From an uncultured Lewinella sp. (GTDB lineage Bacteria; Bacteroidota; Bacteroidia; Chitinophagales; Saprospiraceae): a DNA stretch of 32,256 nucleotides. The DNA lies in NCBI GenBank assembly GCA_937949535.1, contig CALEDI010000013.1:1-32256 (forward strand). The letters are read 5' to 3'. Made by a program: the position numbers and the translations under genes. Under the pieces are notes generated by a model that searched no databases, was not told the origin of the DNA, and saw nothing but the letters and a program-made list of their open reading frames with translations. Shown piece after piece: positions 1-7,690 of the stretch (the stretch's first letter is position 1; every line of letters begins with the position of its first letter).

Positions 1-1
1 T

Positions 2-1294
2 GACGACATCGACTGTGAAGACTTCGAAGACGGCACGGTGAACTTCCGCGTCTACGCTTTCGACGACAACGGCTCTACGCCAGACTACTGTGAAGTAATC
101 GTTGAGGTACAAGACAACATGGGCCACTGTGGTTCTTCTGGAACGCTTTCTGGTCTGATTATGACACAGAATGACGAAGCTCTTGCAGGTGTTGAAGTAA
201 ACCTAACAGGTTTCAGTGACATGGACCAGATGTCTATGACCAACGCTAGTGGTGACTTTGAATTCACCGCTCTTCCTCTTGGTGGAAACTACACCATTCA
301 GCCTGCATTCGACCGTGCATTTGAAGCTTCTGAAGTTAAGTCTTCTGATGTTGTTGCTATGATCGGTGTTATTCTTGGTACTACGACTTTTGACAGCCCA
401 TACGATTTCATCGCTGCTGATGTAAACCGTGATATGGACCTGAACGTATTTGATGCTATCGCTACTACTCAGCGTATCCTTGGTGTTGAGGACGGCTTCG
501 AGGGTGGTAACTGGGTATTTGTAACAGAAGGTGCTAACATCAACGTGGCTAACCCATACGGTACTGCATTCCCAGAGGTTTACAACGTAAACGATCTACA
601 GGGTAGCCTCCGTGACGTAAGCTTCGTTGCTGTTCGTCTTGGAGATGTACGCAATGCTGCTGGCCGTACCGCACAGACCCTTAATGTAGAAGATGCTCAG
701 CTTGAAGCTGGTCAGGTATACACTATGGAGATCAACGGTACTGAGCTTGCTGCCTTCCAGGGTACAATCGAGCTTGCTGCTGGTTTGGAACTTGTTTCTG
801 CTGACTACACTGGCGAAGGTGCTATCAACCTGAACAACGCTGCTGAAGGTATGATTGCTGTTGCGCTTCGCAACAACGCTTCCCTTACCCTTGAGGTACG
901 TGCTACGTCTGCTGTTACGCTTAGCGAGCAGGTTAGCTTGACTGATGCCATCGCTGTACGCGAAGGTGTTGCTGCTAACGGCATGTCTAACGGACTGGAG
1001 CTTAACTTCAACGGTGTTGTTGTTGAGTTGGCTAACAGCCTCGGTCAGAACACGCCAAACCCTGTTGCTGATGTAACTACTATCTCTTACACGCTTGCTG
1101 CTGCTGGTAAGGCTACCCTCAACATCCAGGATGTACAGGGCCGCACCATCATGGTACGCGAGTTGGAAGGTGTTGCTGGTCTTAACGTAACTACGGTTGA
1201 CGTTAACGAGCTAGGCGGTGCTACTGGCATCCTCAGCTACACGCTGACTGCTGGTAACTTCTCTGCTACTAAGAAGATGGTTGTTGTTCGCTAA
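2..1294 (+). CDS. T9SS-exported surface protein with dockerin-like segment (5' partial)
   Basis: The reading frame is open from the first bases of the window, so the true start lies upstream; a GTG at 38 is not convincing. Visible in order: the end of an Ig/HYR-like repeat (Asp/Cys-rich, to about residue 45), a carboxypeptidase-regulatory-like beta-sandwich (about 50-105), a dockerin-like segment near residues 140-160 (DVNRDMDLNVFDA), a cohesin-like beta-rich stretch, and a C-terminal T9SS type A sorting domain from about 1040 (QNTPNPV start, ending in KKMVVVR). Such proteins are exported across the outer membrane by T9SS and attached or released. Codon choice is strongly biased to GCT, GTT, CGT and AAC, unlike the GCC/GCG-rich neighbours, which suggests high expression. 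The substrate or adhesive target cannot be told. A strong terminator follows. Confidence 0.85.
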   Translation, partial: DDIDCEDFEDGTVNFRVYAFDDNGSTPDYCEVIVEVQDNMGHCGSSGTLSGLIMTQNDEALAGVEVNLTGFSDMDQMSMTNASGDFEFTALPLGGNYTIQPAFDRAFEASEVKSSDVVAMIGVILGTTTFDSPYDFIAADVNRDMDLNVFDAIATTQRILGVEDGFEGGNWVFVTEGANINVANPYGTAFPEVYNVNDLQGSLRDVSFVAVRLGDVRNAAGRTAQTLNVEDAQLEAGQVYTMEINGTELAAFQGTIELAAGLELVSADYTGEGAINLNNAAEGMIAVALRNNASLTLEVRATSAVTLSEQVSLTDAIAVREGVAANGMSNGLELNFNGVVVELANSLGQNTPNPVADVTTISYTLAAAGKATLNIQDVQGRTIMVRELEGVAGLNVTTVDVNELGGATGILSYTLTAGNFSATKKMVVVR

Positions 1295-1332
1295 GAACGG
1301 CTAAGTCTTTAGTCCTCCTTAACGGGAGATGA

Positions 1333-1377
1333 AAAGTGGCCCCTTCGGAGAAATCCGGAGGGGCCACTTTGTTTTTT
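1333..1377 (+). terminator. Intrinsic terminator after the T9SS protein
   Basis: Long GC-rich hairpin: AAAGTGGCCCC pairs with GGGGCCACTTT, extended inwards by TTCGGA/TCCGGA with one wobble, around a GAAA loop. It is followed by TTTGTTTTTT. Stem length, tetraloop and U-tract are canonical, and it sits about 40 bases after the stop codon. Confidence 0.9.
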
Positions 1378-1395
1378 ACTACCGACCTTTACGCA

Positions 1396-2148
1396 ATGCG
1401 CTACTTGATACTACTCTTCTTTTTAGGTCTAACCTCCTGCAGTCCTAACGAACCAAATATAACCCAGGGGTACCCTGACACGATTTCTTTGGGAGATACA
1501 CTGGACCTTGACGACCCTAACGAAGAAGTTTACAACGTTGCGCTCTTGGTGATGGATGGAGTTTACAATACGGAATTGACGGCGCCTTACGACATCTTCC
1601 AGCATACGGTTTTCCGTGAGGGGATTCGGCCAATGAAGACTTTCACGGTAGCTGCTACCCGTTCACCAGTTACTTCTTTTGAGGGGATGCGCATTTTGCC
1701 AGACTTAGGTTACTTGACCGATAGTATGCCTCGGATAGACATTCTTGTTGTTCCTAGTGCCGAGCATCACCTTGATACGGACCTTGAGAACGAAGAACTA
1801 CTGGACTTTGTGCGGGAGGTAGACGAGCAAGCCCTTTTCGTGACAAGCCATTGCGATGGTGCTTTTGTGCTCGCTGCAGCGGGAGTGTTGGATGGAAAAG
1901 TGAGTACGACCTTCCCGAGTGATATTGATGCGATGCGTGAGAAATTTACGCACTTGGACGTGCGTAAAGACGTACTATTCGTCCACGATGGTAAGTACAT
2001 TACTAGTGCGGGTGGGGCGAAGTCTTTTGAAGCTGCGCTTTACTTGACGGAGTATTTGTATGGAGATAGCATTGCTCGCTCACTGGCCGGTGGTCTAGTG
2101 ATTGATTGGGATTTGACGAAGGTCCCGCATACTGTGGTAGGGCGTTGA
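1396..2148 (+). CDS. DJ-1/PfpI-like (class I glutamine amidotransferase fold) lipoprotein
   Basis: A 250-residue protein. The frame is open back to a GTG at 1336, but that lies inside the upstream terminator, so the ATG at 1396 is chosen; it gives a clean lipoprotein signal (MRYLILLFFLGLTSC, lipid-modified Cys15). The mature part matches the DJ-1/PfpI superfamily, closest to the sensor-like domain at the N-terminus of some AraC regulators: Glu60 in a DGVYNTELTAPYDIF motif, a strand IDILVVPS, and the nucleophile elbow SHCDGAF with Cys153. The C-terminal SAGGAKSFEAALYL helix is also typical. Export to the periplasm as a lipoprotein with no DNA-binding domain is less usual. Substrate unknown; glyoxalase- or chaperone-like activity is possible but not shown. 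Confidence 0.8.
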   Translation: MRYLILLFFLGLTSCSPNEPNITQGYPDTISLGDTLDLDDPNEEVYNVALLVMDGVYNTELTAPYDIFQHTVFREGIRPMKTFTVAATRSPVTSFEGMRILPDLGYLTDSMPRIDILVVPSAEHHLDTDLENEELLDFVREVDEQALFVTSHCDGAFVLAAAGVLDGKVSTTFPSDIDAMREKFTHLDVRKDVLFVHDGKYITSAGGAKSFEAALYLTEYLYGDSIARSLAGGLVIDWDLTKVPHTVVGR

Positions 2149-2198
2149 GTTGTAGGTGTCTCATTGCTTAGACCAAGCAGAACCTGCGCAAAATTCCG

Positions 2199-2206
2199 TA
2201 CTTTAG
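2199..2206 (+). promoter_or_regulatory. Possible Bacteroidota -7 box (TACTTTAG)
   Basis: TACTTTAG fits the relaxed TAnnTTNG pattern seen before several genes in this window and lies about 100 bases before the gene at 2308. No convincing TTG element is seen at the expected distance, so support is weak. Confidence 0.3.
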
Positions 2207-2307
2207 CGACTTGTATTGATCTTTGCCAGATAGACAAGGTGCTCGTTCAACGAGTCGGTATCTCAGGTTGAAAGTGTTTTAAGCTATTCAATAACGATTA
2301 TTTACCC

Positions 2308-2994
2308 ATGTGGAAAAATCTTAAGTCTTACTTCATTGTCGAGGAAGAGGGTAGCCCGAAGGCTGCAAAGACATTGCCCAATAAGTCTAAACCGGCGGCT
2401 AATAAACCCGCCCCCGCTTCCCCGAAGGCTACTCCCGCTGCACCTGCGGCCGCGCCTTCTAAAAGCTCCGTAGAAGGAAGTGTCAATGACCGTTCAATAA
2501 AGGTTTTGATGGAAGCGATGGAGGCAGCGAACTTGCCCGGCTTTGATTACTTGGAGTATAAAAAGTCGCTTCAGAACCTGAAGAAGATGGATTTTACGGA
2601 CAGTATACGTTTCCAGACAGCTTATGCTACCGCCCAGAGTATGGGGGTGACACCGGCCCAGTTGCAAGAGTCTGCGAAACACTACCTTGATGTGTTGGGC
2701 AAGGAGCATAAGAAGTTCTCCAATGCACTCAGCGGACAGCGGGCGGCGCAGGTAAGCGATAAGGAGACTAAGCTGAAGCAAATTGAAGCAGATGTGAAAC
2801 GGCAGGAGGCCAAGATTAAAGAACTCCAGGCGCAGATTGACAAATCGCGCGCTGAGCAGGAAAAGCTGCGAAAGAGTATAAAAGGAAGTGTTGATAAGCT
2901 GGCTAAAACACAGGCGGATTTTGAGACTACTCTCGGTGTGATTACGGATGGCATCCGTAAAGACATGGCGAATATGAAAGAATTTTTGAAATAG
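2308..2994 (+). CDS. Cytoplasmic coiled-coil protein with Ala/Pro/Lys linker
   Basis: A 228-residue protein of unknown function. Residues 1-15 form a short conserved-looking head (MWKNLKSYFIVEEEG). Residues about 16-62 are a low-complexity Lys/Pro/Ala linker, 63-150 are a helical domain (SIKVLMEAMEAANLPGFDYLEYKKSL), and about 150-228 form a charged heptad-like coiled coil. There is no signal peptide or membrane segment, so it should be cytoplasmic. It precedes a membrane protein with its own long coiled coil, and the two may interact; that is inferred from context only. The linker DNA at 2441-2456 contains a copy of the GC-rich motif found in three intergenic regions here. Confidence 0.75.
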   Translation: MWKNLKSYFIVEEEGSPKAAKTLPNKSKPAANKPAPASPKATPAAPAAAPSKSSVEGSVNDRSIKVLMEAMEAANLPGFDYLEYKKSLQNLKKMDFTDSIRFQTAYATAQSMGVTPAQLQESAKHYLDVLGKEHKKFSNALSGQRAAQVSDKETKLKQIEADVKRQEAKIKELQAQIDKSRAEQEKLRKSIKGSVDKLAKTQADFETTLGVITDGIRKDMANMKEFLK

Positions 2995-3033
2995 TCGATT
3001 TTTTGAAGATGCTCGTCGATGGGGCTAAACCTC

Positions 3034-3053
3034 AAGGGTGTTTTACACCTTTT
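3034..3053 (+). terminator. Possible short terminator overlapping the next promoter
   Basis: AAGGGTGT and ACACCTTT can pair (8 bp, one wobble) around a TTT loop, followed by a short T run. The T run overlaps the -33 element of the next gene, so the coiled-coil gene and the following one may be separate transcription units. The stem is short and support is modest. Confidence 0.4.
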
Positions 3054-3082
3054 GTTAAGGCGCGGTTCGTTGATTATCTTTG
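3051..3082 (+). promoter_or_regulatory. Bacteroidota-type promoter (TTTG, 20 bp, TATCTTTG)
   Basis: TTTG at 3051-3054 and a perfect TAnnTTTG box (TATCTTTG) at 3075-3082, separated by 20 bp, match the known Bacteroidota housekeeping sigma-factor promoter. The predicted start of transcription is about 25-30 bases before the ATG at 3115. Confidence 0.7.
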
Positions 3083-3114
3083 ACCGTTAGTTAACTTACT
3101 GAAAATTATAAAAT

Positions 3115-4140
3115 ATGGAAGCACCACAGATGAAGCCAAAGTCTTTTTGGAAAAAACCAGAAGGCGTTACGGGGCTTATTTTTCTAGTAGCCATACTCGG
3201 CGCAGCGGGTTTCTTAATTGCCAGCTTCGGCGCGGCCATCATGAGTTTCATTGGTACGACCATTGGGTTGGTTGTTGCACTAGCTGTGTTGGGGGCAATC
3301 GTGTTTATGGCGCTTGATCCTAAAATGCGCAACCTGATCTTTTATGGCTATAAAAGCATCATGCGGGTTATTACGGGGATGTTTGTACAAATTGACCCTA
3401 TCGGTATTCTGAAGACTTACGTTGATGAGCTTCAGAATAACCTGCGTAAGATGAATAAGCAGATTTCTCAGCTTCGGGCACAGATGCACAAGCTGAAGGA
3501 GCTGATTGTGAAGAACGAGCGAGAGATCAAGAGCAACCTCCAGATTGCAGGTAAAGCCAAAGAGACCAATAAGCGTAACGTGATGATCTTGAAAAGCCGC
3601 CGTGCTGGCCGCTTGAAGGACAGTAATATGCGCTTAGAGGAACTCTATAAAAAAATGGAAGTCCTTTACCGTGTCCTGACCAAGATGTACGAGAACAGCC
3701 AGATTCTGGCAGAAGACATCAAGGACCAAGTGATGGTGAAGGAGCAGGAGCGCAAAGCGATCCACGCGAGCCACGGCGCGATGACGTCTGCGATGAGCGT
3801 TATCAACGGCGACCCAGACCAGCGCGCAATGTTCGATATGGCGATGGAAAACATCACCGAAGATGTAGCCAATAAGGTTGGAGAAATGGAACGCTTCATG
3901 GAAATGTCGGCCAGTTTCATGGACTCTGTTGACCTCCAGAACGGGGTCTTTGAAGAAGAAGGCATGCAGATGCTAGAGCAGTGGGAGAAGGAATCGACCA
4001 GCTTGCTGCTTGGTGAAGAGAAGGACCAACTCCTGCTCCAGGCCGAAAGCGATAGCGAAGTGCTTGACCTTGATGCGCCCGTTCCGGAGCGCGCACGCCA
4101 AAGCGGAAGCAAGAATCAGTACGATTCTTTCTTCGACTAA
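3115..4140 (+). CDS. Two-TM membrane protein with PspA/IM30-like coiled-coil domain
   Basis: A 341-residue protein. After a basic N-terminus (residues 1-18) come two hydrophobic segments, about 19-44 and 46-67. A long helical domain runs from residue 92 (IDPIGILKTYVDELQNNLRKM) to about 305. Its layout resembles PspA/IM30: an opening 'DP...L...+.EL..NL' helix, a long antiparallel coiled coil, then an 'MFDMAMENITEDVANKVGEMERFMEM' segment like PspA's 'AMA.FE.ME.RI..EAEA' region. PspA proteins remodel and stabilise the inner membrane as ESCRT-III relatives. Unlike PspA, this protein is membrane-anchored, so the homology is an inference; an XpaC-like or unrelated coiled-coil family is the main alternative. 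It sits between a soluble coiled-coil protein and a solute-binding/OmpA fusion. Confidence 0.7.
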   Translation: MEAPQMKPKSFWKKPEGVTGLIFLVAILGAAGFLIASFGAAIMSFIGTTIGLVVALAVLGAIVFMALDPKMRNLIFYGYKSIMRVITGMFVQIDPIGILKTYVDELQNNLRKMNKQISQLRAQMHKLKELIVKNEREIKSNLQIAGKAKETNKRNVMILKSRRAGRLKDSNMRLEELYKKMEVLYRVLTKMYENSQILAEDIKDQVMVKEQERKAIHASHGAMTSAMSVINGDPDQRAMFDMAMENITEDVANKVGEMERFMEMSASFMDSVDLQNGVFEEEGMQMLEQWEKESTSLLLGEEKDQLLLQAESDSEVLDLDAPVPERARQSGSKNQYDSFFD

Positions 4141-4161
4141 GAACAGAAACCAACAAGAAAT

Positions 4162-4199
4162 AGTCTGGTGCGGAAGGATTCTGTACCAGACTTCTTTTA
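4162..4199 (+). terminator. Intergenic hairpin, probable terminator or attenuator
   Basis: AGTCTGGT pairs with ACCAGACT, and the stem continues inwards as GCGGA/TCTGT with two G-U wobbles, giving about 13 bp and a 5-base loop. TTCTTTTA follows. It lies between the PspA-like gene and the solute-binding/OmpA gene and could reduce read-through. Confidence 0.6.
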
Positions 4200-4242
4200 C
4201 CCCTCCCGCCAGCATACCGGCGGATAACCAACATACATTGAT

Positions 4243-5832
4243 ATGGCACGTCTGACAACATTCAGCAAGCTTCTCATTACAATTTTAATTCTCCTAGCCC
4301 TAGTTTTTGGCTTTAACTTCCTGACCGATGGTAAGCTGCTCAGCGGCGTTCTGGGCGGAGAAGGGACGACAACGGAAGCGGGAGCAGGAGACTCCGGCAA
4401 TACAAACACCGGCACGACCACTACGGGGAATACCAGCAGTAGCTCTGGTGATCCCATCCGAGTAGGCGTCGTAACCTGGGGCGGCTACGCCGGTGGGCAA
4501 TACTTCAACGAAGGCTTCAAGGCTACAAACCAGAGCCGATTTAAGAAAGAGTATGGCATTGACGTAGAGTTCGTACTGAACGACGATGTGGTGGCTAGTC
4601 TCAATGCTTTCAAGAACGGGGACATTGACGTACACTGGTACACCATTGACGCGATGCCGACCATCATGCCGGAGATGAAAGACTTTGACCCGGTGGTACT
4701 GTGGCAAGCCGACTGGTCTCGTGGTGGCGACGCTATTGTGGTGAAGCGCAATATCAACTCTGTTCAGGATCTGCGTGGCAAGACCGTTGCGGTGGCAGAA
4801 CTTACGCCTAGCCACTCCTTCCTGCTTTGGTTGCTCGATGCGGGCGATTTGAAGCCTGAAGACGTCAAGATTGTAGCCCAACCTTCTGCTATCGAAGCGG
4901 CAGCGGCCTTCAAGAGCGGCCAAGTGGATGCGGCGGTAGTTTGGTCTCCGGACGACGAGCTGAGCGTTCGTGCGGTACCAGGTGCTAAAATTTTGGAGAG
5001 CACACGCTCTGCGTCTAACATCATTGCTGATGTGTTCTTTGCTAAACGGAGCTACGCTGAGAACAACAGAGACCGTCTCCAGAAGCTTTACGAAGGCTGG
5101 ATGCGTGGTGCGGCGGAGATCAACTCTAGCGCAGCGGCGAAGCAAAAAGCGGCTAAGATTCTCGGCCGTGAGATGTCGCTTACGGAAGCAGATGCAATGG
5201 GCATGATCAATAACGTTCGTCTTACTACGCATGGGGACAACGTCAACTTTTTCTCCCAGAACGCAAGCTTCCGAGGGGTAACCGGAGGCGACCTTTACCG
5301 CCGTATGGCCCAGGAGTATAAAAACCTTGGCTTCATCGAAGGAAGCATCGCTCCCTTCCGAACCGTTGGTTACGGTGGCAGTCTCGTTTCGGAAGCTAAC
5401 GCACGCCTAAGTGGTGGCGAGCACGCTGGCGAAGGCCGGGCAGAATTCGCTCCGGAAACCGAGAAGGAAGGAACAGACCGCGAAGCGATCGCGACCAAGC
5501 GCATCAGCATCAACTTCCCTACGGGGGTATCTACGCTTGACGACAATGCCAAGCAGATCATTGATGAGGAGTTTGTACCGATTGCTAAAGCATTTGGTAA
5601 TTCGCGCATCCGCATTGAGGGCAATACTGATAACACCGGCTCATTAGCAACCAACATCGCACTGAGCAAGAAGCGCGCGCAAGCGGTTGCCGCTTACCTC
5701 ACCCGTGAGTACAATATGGACAGCAACCGCTTCATCATCGTTGGTAACGGACCGAACAAGCCGATTGCCAACAACTCCAGCGCAAGCGGAAAGGCGCAGA
5801 ACCGCCGTACAGACTTTGAGTTGGTGCGTTAA
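4243..5832 (+). CDS. Periplasmic solute-binding protein fused to OmpA-like peptidoglycan-binding domain
   Basis: A 529-residue protein. Residues about 8-27 form a hydrophobic signal or membrane anchor, and 40-69 a Gly/Thr/Ser linker. Residues 71 to about 345 resemble a type 2 periplasmic binding protein of the NMT1/taurine-nitrate kind (IRVGVVTWGGYAGGQYFNEG, NGDIDVHW, SVQDLRGKTVAV, KSGQVDAAVVW). Residues about 412-529 are an OmpA C-terminal domain, with the peptidoglycan-binding pair Asp463 (GNTDNTGS) and Arg478 (ALSKKRA) spaced 15 residues apart as in known OmpA domains, and a terminal NRRTDFELVR. This fusion is known in databases as a phosphate-ABC-transporter-binding/OmpA family protein. 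No ABC permease or ATPase is nearby, so a role in wall-tethered ligand sensing with the upstream coiled-coil proteins is as plausible as transport. Confidence 0.85.
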   Translation: MARLTTFSKLLITILILLALVFGFNFLTDGKLLSGVLGGEGTTTEAGAGDSGNTNTGTTTTGNTSSSSGDPIRVGVVTWGGYAGGQYFNEGFKATNQSRFKKEYGIDVEFVLNDDVVASLNAFKNGDIDVHWYTIDAMPTIMPEMKDFDPVVLWQADWSRGGDAIVVKRNINSVQDLRGKTVAVAELTPSHSFLLWLLDAGDLKPEDVKIVAQPSAIEAAAAFKSGQVDAAVVWSPDDELSVRAVPGAKILESTRSASNIIADVFFAKRSYAENNRDRLQKLYEGWMRGAAEINSSAAAKQKAAKILGREMSLTEADAMGMINNVRLTTHGDNVNFFSQNASFRGVTGGDLYRRMAQEYKNLGFIEGSIAPFRTVGYGGSLVSEANARLSGGEHAGEGRAEFAPETEKEGTDREAIATKRISINFPTGVSTLDDNAKQIIDEEFVPIAKAFGNSRIRIEGNTDNTGSLATNIALSKKRAQAVAAYLTREYNMDSNRFIIVGNGPNKPIANNSSASGKAQNRRTDFELVR

Positions 5833-5888
5833 GCGGCAACTGATTGAAATGAGGTTGCACGTTTAAATGGAAACAACCCATGTGTAAC

Positions 5889-6050
5889 CTCACCCCAACC
5901 CTCTCCGGCAAGCCTCGCCTGCGGCTCGGCGGAGAGGGGCTTTTAATGGAAAACGCTTCGCGTTTTACGGCTAGAATCCGCGTCGTAGCGGAGGCCGTAA
6001 ACGGAACCTAAAAGTTAGTGCTCACAACCGTGGGTGCTAACTTTTAGTTT
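5889..6050. repeat. Array of hairpins between two genes
   Basis: Three consecutive inverted repeats lie here, then a fourth. CCCTCTCCG/CGGAGAGGG (about 5904-5938) is followed by CTTTTAA and is the likely terminator of the upstream gene. AAAACGC/GCGTTTT follows with a 3-base loop (about 5949-5965). TTACGGC/GCCGTAA encloses TCCGC/GCGGA. The last, at 6008-6047, has an 11-bp perfect arm (CTAAAAGTTAG) extendable to 18 bp with wobbles around AACC, followed by TTT. The first type is similar to GC-rich intergenic repeats elsewhere in the window. Confidence 0.65.
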
Positions 6051-6072
6051 ATAGGGTATTAACCTCCAATAA

Positions 6073-7065
6073 ATGCGCCGCCTTCCTCCAGTAACTTACC
6101 TCATCATTGGTTATATGCTCCTTGCCTTTGGGTGGTGGAGTGTCTTGCTGCTGCGGAAGAACGAAGAAGCGCACGATGCGCAGGTAGAGTTGTTTGCGTT
6201 ACAAATGGCGGTGCAGCGAGAAATCGATAAGCCCGCAGACTTCCGGGCAACGGAAGCGTACTATGACCTTGCGGAATCCTTCCGTAGGCAGCAGAACATG
6301 ATCATTGGGGAATCGGTGCTGCTGGTGCTGAGTTTGCTGGGGGGCTTGTTTTTGCTGTTCAAGAGCTTGCGTAAGGAAATCAGTGCTGCGGAGCAGCAGC
6401 GGAACTTCCTGCTGAGTATTACCCATGAGTTGAAATCGCCACTATCCGGTATCCGATTGATTCTGGAGACCTTCCAGAAGCGGAGAGCGTTGAAGCCAGA
6501 GATTCAGGAAAAGCTAAGCACGAACGCGCTGGTAGAAACGGACCGCTTGACGACGTTGGTAAATGACCTACTGCTGAGTGCTAAATTGGAGCAAGCTTAC
6601 CAGCTCAACGAAGAGCAGATTGACCTCGGTGAGCTTATCCACGAAGCAGCAGATACGGTGGCGATGAAGTACAAATCGGCCAATATCCACGTAGACATCG
6701 AGGCCGATGTTGGGCTGGTGAGGGGCGACCGAATCGGCCTGACGAGCGTAGCCATTAACCTGTTGGAAAATGCTGCCAAATACAGCCAACCCAACCCCGT
6801 AATCCATACCGCCTTGCAGCGTGGCGGAAAGGGAGAGCTGGTCTGGGAAGTGTCTGACAACGGAATGGGGATACCCGGCCGAGAGAAACGGCGGGTATTT
6901 ACCAAGTTTTACCGGATCGGGAACGAAGATACCCGGACAACGAAGGGGACTGGGCTTGGCCTTTTCATCGTGAAGCAATTGGTAGAAAAGCACGGCGGGC
7001 AGCTTGAATTGCTGGACAATGAGCCGCAGGGGACTATTTTCAGGGTTTATTTGCCTACGGTGTAG
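6073..7065 (+). CDS. Membrane sensor histidine kinase
   Basis: A 330-residue kinase with two membrane segments (about residues 6-28 and 77-97) bracketing a short periplasmic region of about 50 residues. The HisKA domain carries the phosphoacceptor His118 (FLLSITHELKSPLSG). The ATPase domain shows an N box (NLLENAAKYS, Asn233), G1 box (DNGMGIP, 262-268), F box (FTKFYRIG) and G2 box (GTGLGLFIVKQL, 292-303). All catalytic motifs are intact. There is no HAMP or PAS domain and the periplasmic loop is too small for a large ligand domain, so the signal may come from the membrane or a partner. No response regulator lies beside it, making it an orphan kinase in this window. Upstream is a strong hairpin at 6008-6047. 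Confidence 0.93.
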   Translation: MRRLPPVTYLIIGYMLLAFGWWSVLLLRKNEEAHDAQVELFALQMAVQREIDKPADFRATEAYYDLAESFRRQQNMIIGESVLLVLSLLGGLFLLFKSLRKEISAAEQQRNFLLSITHELKSPLSGIRLILETFQKRRALKPEIQEKLSTNALVETDRLTTLVNDLLLSAKLEQAYQLNEEQIDLGELIHEAADTVAMKYKSANIHVDIEADVGLVRGDRIGLTSVAINLLENAAKYSQPNPVIHTALQRGGKGELVWEVSDNGMGIPGREKRRVFTKFYRIGNEDTRTTKGTGLGLFIVKQLVEKHGGQLELLDNEPQGTIFRVYLPTV

Positions 7066-7192
7066 GATCTGCGTAATGTGTAACTCTTCGCTCAGCCCAT
7101 CTTACCCATCACAAATCCTCGCCAAAGTTTTGCGCCAGTCAAAGCAAACCGAATACGTCACGTCCCTCCACTCTTCTTCTATATCAGTTGTA

Positions 7193-7690
7193 CTACTTAA
7201 TTTTAGATGCTATATAATCAGGGCATAGCTCGATTACTTCAATACCAATTGCCTTTATCTGTTTTTCGTGCTTCTTCCAATCGGTATCGCTAGCATTAAC
7301 AATTTTAGCTGGGTCGTCAATATTTAATGCTATTGCAATAAATTTTTGATCACTTTTGTCAAAAGTGTCAAAGCTTCCGTCAATAGGTATTCCTTCAAAA
7401 AGCACATTTAGATTACCATCTATATCATTAATAGTCACTTGCTTGCAAACATTAGTATTGGTTCTATTTTGCCAAAGCCACCCCATGAATTCATCTCCTA
7501 AGTCGGGCTTCCCAGATGGGCTTACATACCTTCTGTATTCTTCAAATACGCGGTCCATGTCATCTACCGCAATAATATTATTTCTCGCTTTGATGAGGAA
7601 TTCTATACAGTTTTCCACGCACTCTATTCCTGACTCATGGTCATAATCATTGGCAATGATGAGTACATTTGTATCAATTATGTATACCAT
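7193..7690 (-). CDS. PIN-like ribonuclease of the ATPase-PIN cassette
   Basis: A 165-residue protein. It begins with the PIN strand and first acid (MVYIIDTNVLI, Asp6). Further acids in PIN-like positions are Glu50/51 (RVFEEYRR), Asp111/114 (FDKSDQKFIAIAL) and Asp135/137 (NASDTDW), giving a plausible metal-binding quartet for RNA cleavage. Its start overlaps the end of the upstream ATPase gene by 17 bases, so the two are translationally coupled. The gene is AT-rich relative to its flanks, consistent with acquisition. It is not a standard VapC: it is longer and has an ATPase rather than an antitoxin as partner. Assignment is by motif reading; confidence in the fold is moderate to good, and in the exact role low. 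Confidence 0.75.
   Translation of the reverse strand: MVYIIDTNVLIIANDYDHESGIECVENCIEFLIKARNNIIAVDDMDRVFEEYRRYVSPSGKPDLGDEFMGWLWQNRTNTNVCKQVTINDIDGNLNVLFEGIPIDGSFDTFDKSDQKFIAIALNIDDPAKIVNASDTDWKKHEKQIKAIGIEVIELCPDYIASKIK

Noticed and set aside
1336-1395. Earlier GTG start for the DJ-1-like lipoprotein
   Set aside because: The GTG lies inside the terminator hairpin and would bury the lipoprotein signal.
4300-5232. 310-codon minus-strand frame opposite the solute-binding/OmpA gene
   Set aside because: It lies wholly opposite a gene with recognisable domains, has no start context and no motif.
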